A stretch of 63,443 nucleotides of DNA from positions 1 to 63,443 of the forward strand of contig JABMLH010000012.1 of assembly GCA_013205085.1 (NCBI GenBank). Reading direction: 5' to 3'. A program made the translations under genes and the position numbers. A model generated the notes under the pieces. That model was not told the DNA's origin and ran no database searches. It was given only the letters and a program-made list of their open reading frames with translations. This DNA is from Microbacteriaceae bacterium VKM Ac-2854 (GTDB taxonomy: Bacteria > Actinomycetota > Actinomycetes > Actinomycetales > Microbacteriaceae). Positions 62,299 to 63,443 of this stretch are shown piece after piece; positions within the stretch are counted from its first letter, which is position 1, and every line of letters begins with the position of its first letter.

Positions 62299-62872
62299 GG
62301 GTTGGTGGGTCCGCCGTCGGCCCAGAGTGGGACGGACTGACAACCCTCTGTGCTGGGTGCGTTTTACTCGCAGGACCGGCGGCCGACGCACGGCCGGCGG
62401 ACGCGGAGCGGCGGATGCGGGTTGTCAGTCCGTCCTGCGAGCTCTGCGAGTGGGACGGAGTGACAACCCTCTGAGGAGCGCGTCCTCCGATCCGCGGGAG
62501 GGCCGGCGGATGCGGGTTGTCAGTCCGTTCTGCGAGCTCTGCGAGTGGGACGGAGTGACAACCCTCTGCGGAGGGTGGCCTTCTACCGGCGGGAGGGCCG
62601 GCGGATGCGGGCTGGTGGGTCCACCGTCGGCTCAGAGTGGGACGGGGTGACGACCCTCTGCGGAGGATGCGTCTCACTCGCGGTTGGGGCGGCGGATGCG
62701 GGTTGTCAGTCCGTTCTGCGAGCTGTGCGAGGGACGGAGTGACAACCCTCTGCAGAGGGCGGCCTTCTATTGGCGGGAGGGCCGGCGGATGCAGGGTCGG
62801 CGGACGCGGAGCGGCGGATGCGGGTTGTCAGTCCGTTCTGCGAGCTCTGCGAGTGGGACGGAGTGACAACCC
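62299..62872. repeat. array of six ~50-bp hairpin units
   Basis: Units at 62299-62346, 62419-62469, 62514-62564, 62609-62656, 62700-62748 and 62822-62872. Type 1 (units 2, 3, 5, 6) starts GGGTTGTCAGTCCGT and ends ACGGAGTGACAACCC, a 15-bp stem around TTCTGCGAGCTCTGCGAG or a shortened form. Type 2 (units 1, 4) starts GGG(T/C)TGGTGGGTCC and ends with the same right arm. Each unit is preceded by GGCGGATGC and followed by TCTG. This fills the 634 bp between the sarcosine-oxidase-like gene and the HNH gene; I see no credible gene in it. Confidence 0.85.
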
Positions 62873-62888
62873 TCTGAAGGGGTGCGTC

Positions 62889-63443
62889 TCACCCGCGGTT
62901 GGGCCGGCGGATGCGGGAGCGGCGAGCGGGTTTGGGGAGGCGGTGTCTGCGGTTGCGGCGGGGTTTCTGGTGGGGGTCGATCTGCCAGGGTGGGATGAAG
63001 TGGGGGATCCCGTTGATGAGGACGATGCGCCAGTCGGAGTGGTGCACGAGGGTGTGGTGTGCCCGGCAGAGCAGCACCGTGTTCTCCAACGACGTGGGTC
63101 CGCCGTCGGCCCAGTGACGAATGTGATGGCCGTCGGTCCAGGTGGCCGGGGCGTCGCAGGTGGGGAACGCGCAGCCGCCGTCGCGGGCGATCAGCGCGTC
63201 CCGGAGGTCGCCTTTCACGAGCCGGACGGACTGGCCCTGGTCGAGGATCGCGCCGTCCGCGCCGAGGACAACGGGGATGATGCGGGCGTCGCAGGCGATC
63301 TGCCGGATCTGCGCGGCGGGCACGGGGCCGGCGAACGTGGTGTCGGCGTCGCCGACCCGCTCGCGGAGGTCATCCAACCCGACGGTCACGATGACGGCGG
63401 GCTTCACGCCGCCGTTGCGGGGCAGCTTCCCGGTTCTGGACGC
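62889..63443 (-). CDS. DUF222/HNH endonuclease protein, N-terminal part outside the window
   Basis: The reading frame is open from the right edge (residues ASRTGKLPRNGGV before the GTG at 63407) to a stop at 62889, so this is the last ~185 codons of a longer protein. HNH core GCAFPTCDAPATWTDGHHIR, GGPTSLENTVLLC and HHTLVHHSDW are intact. The C-terminal tail is Arg-rich (PHQKPRRNRRHRLPKPARRS). It is the same family as 2776 but with a different C-terminus. Confidence 0.9.
   Translation of the reverse strand, partial: ASRTGKLPRNGGVKPAVIVTVGLDDLRERVGDADTTFAGPVPAAQIRQIACDARIIPVVLGADGAILDQGQSVRLVKGDLRDALIARDGGCAFPTCDAPATWTDGHHIRHWADGGPTSLENTVLLCRAHHTLVHHSDWRIVLINGIPHFIPPWQIDPHQKPRRNRRHRLPKPARRSRIRRPNRG

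Noticed and set aside
62299-62872. CRISPR array
   Set aside because: The repeated units are themselves long inverted repeats with imperfect copies and variable spacing, spacers are similar to each other, and no cas genes are near.
62299-62872. Integron attC array
   Set aside because: The arms read GTTGTCA/TGACAAC, which breaks the GTTRRRY core; there is no integrase and there are no cassettes between units.

Overview
The window looks like chromosomal DNA of a high-GC actinobacterium, most likely a member of the Microbacteriaceae. This is inferred from the very GC-rich third codon positions, DUF222/HNH endonuclease genes near the left edge and at the right edge, dispersed palindromic repeats of the type ending GCTGGTTGAG...CTCGACCAGC, and several genes that appear to be leaderless. 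I see no rRNA, tRNA, CRISPR array or phage module.

Layout. 1-5.5 kb: a mixed region with a small alpha/beta hydrolase, an MDR oxidoreductase divergent from a TetR regulator (two matching operators between them), a DUF222/HNH gene, a nitrilase-type amidohydrolase and a DUF1272 protein. 5.5-16.6 kb: a carbohydrate regulon. It holds Gfo/Idh oxidoreductase, DUF6807 and five-bladed-propeller glycosidase genes, an AXE1-type esterase divergent from an ABC sugar importer (binding protein, two permeases, YesL-like protein), and a lacI-GH42 beta-galactosidase operon. The same LacI-type operator sits before the first two transcription units and related sites precede lacI. 16.7-32.6 kb: housekeeping and accessory genes (tautomerase, TetR/MFS, secreted repeat protein, HEAT protein, type III glutamine synthetase, MarR/MFS, two secreted proteins, NarL-type two-component pair), separated by strong hairpins.

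32.7-62.3 kb: mostly organosulfur-scavenging type genes. Operon A (33.0-44.6 kb) encodes an SsuD-like flavin monooxygenase, a DszC/SfnB-like acyl-CoA-dehydrogenase-fold monooxygenase, a complete Dpp-type ABC importer, a ketopantoate-reductase-like enzyme, an alpha/beta hydrolase, a GlcD-type FAD oxidase and an FMN reductase. Operon B (45.0-54.1 kb) begins with paralogues of the first three genes but lacks the importer permeases and ATPase; it continues with an alpha-hydroxy-acid oxidase, a heterodimeric ABC exporter and an acetyltransferase. A third cluster (55.6-62.3 kb) has an ATP-grasp ligase, half of a luciferase-like monooxygenase, two complete luciferase-like monooxygenases, a MetY-type sulfhydrylase and a sarcosine-oxidase-like flavoenzyme. 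The right edge has six tandem hairpins and a truncated DUF222/HNH gene.

The most interesting signal is in front of operons A and B. Each has a promoter of the same geometry (TTGGAC, 19 nt, TASNGT, 6 nt, ATG) that would produce a leaderless small ORF of 46 or 41 codons ending in the conserved peptide VRGCSCP. The two Cys codons lie in the 3' arm of a hairpin that is kept in both copies, and a pyrimidine-rich stretch follows the stop codon. I read these as paired cysteine-sensing leader peptides controlling the two sulfur operons. This is an inference from sequence; expression has not been shown.
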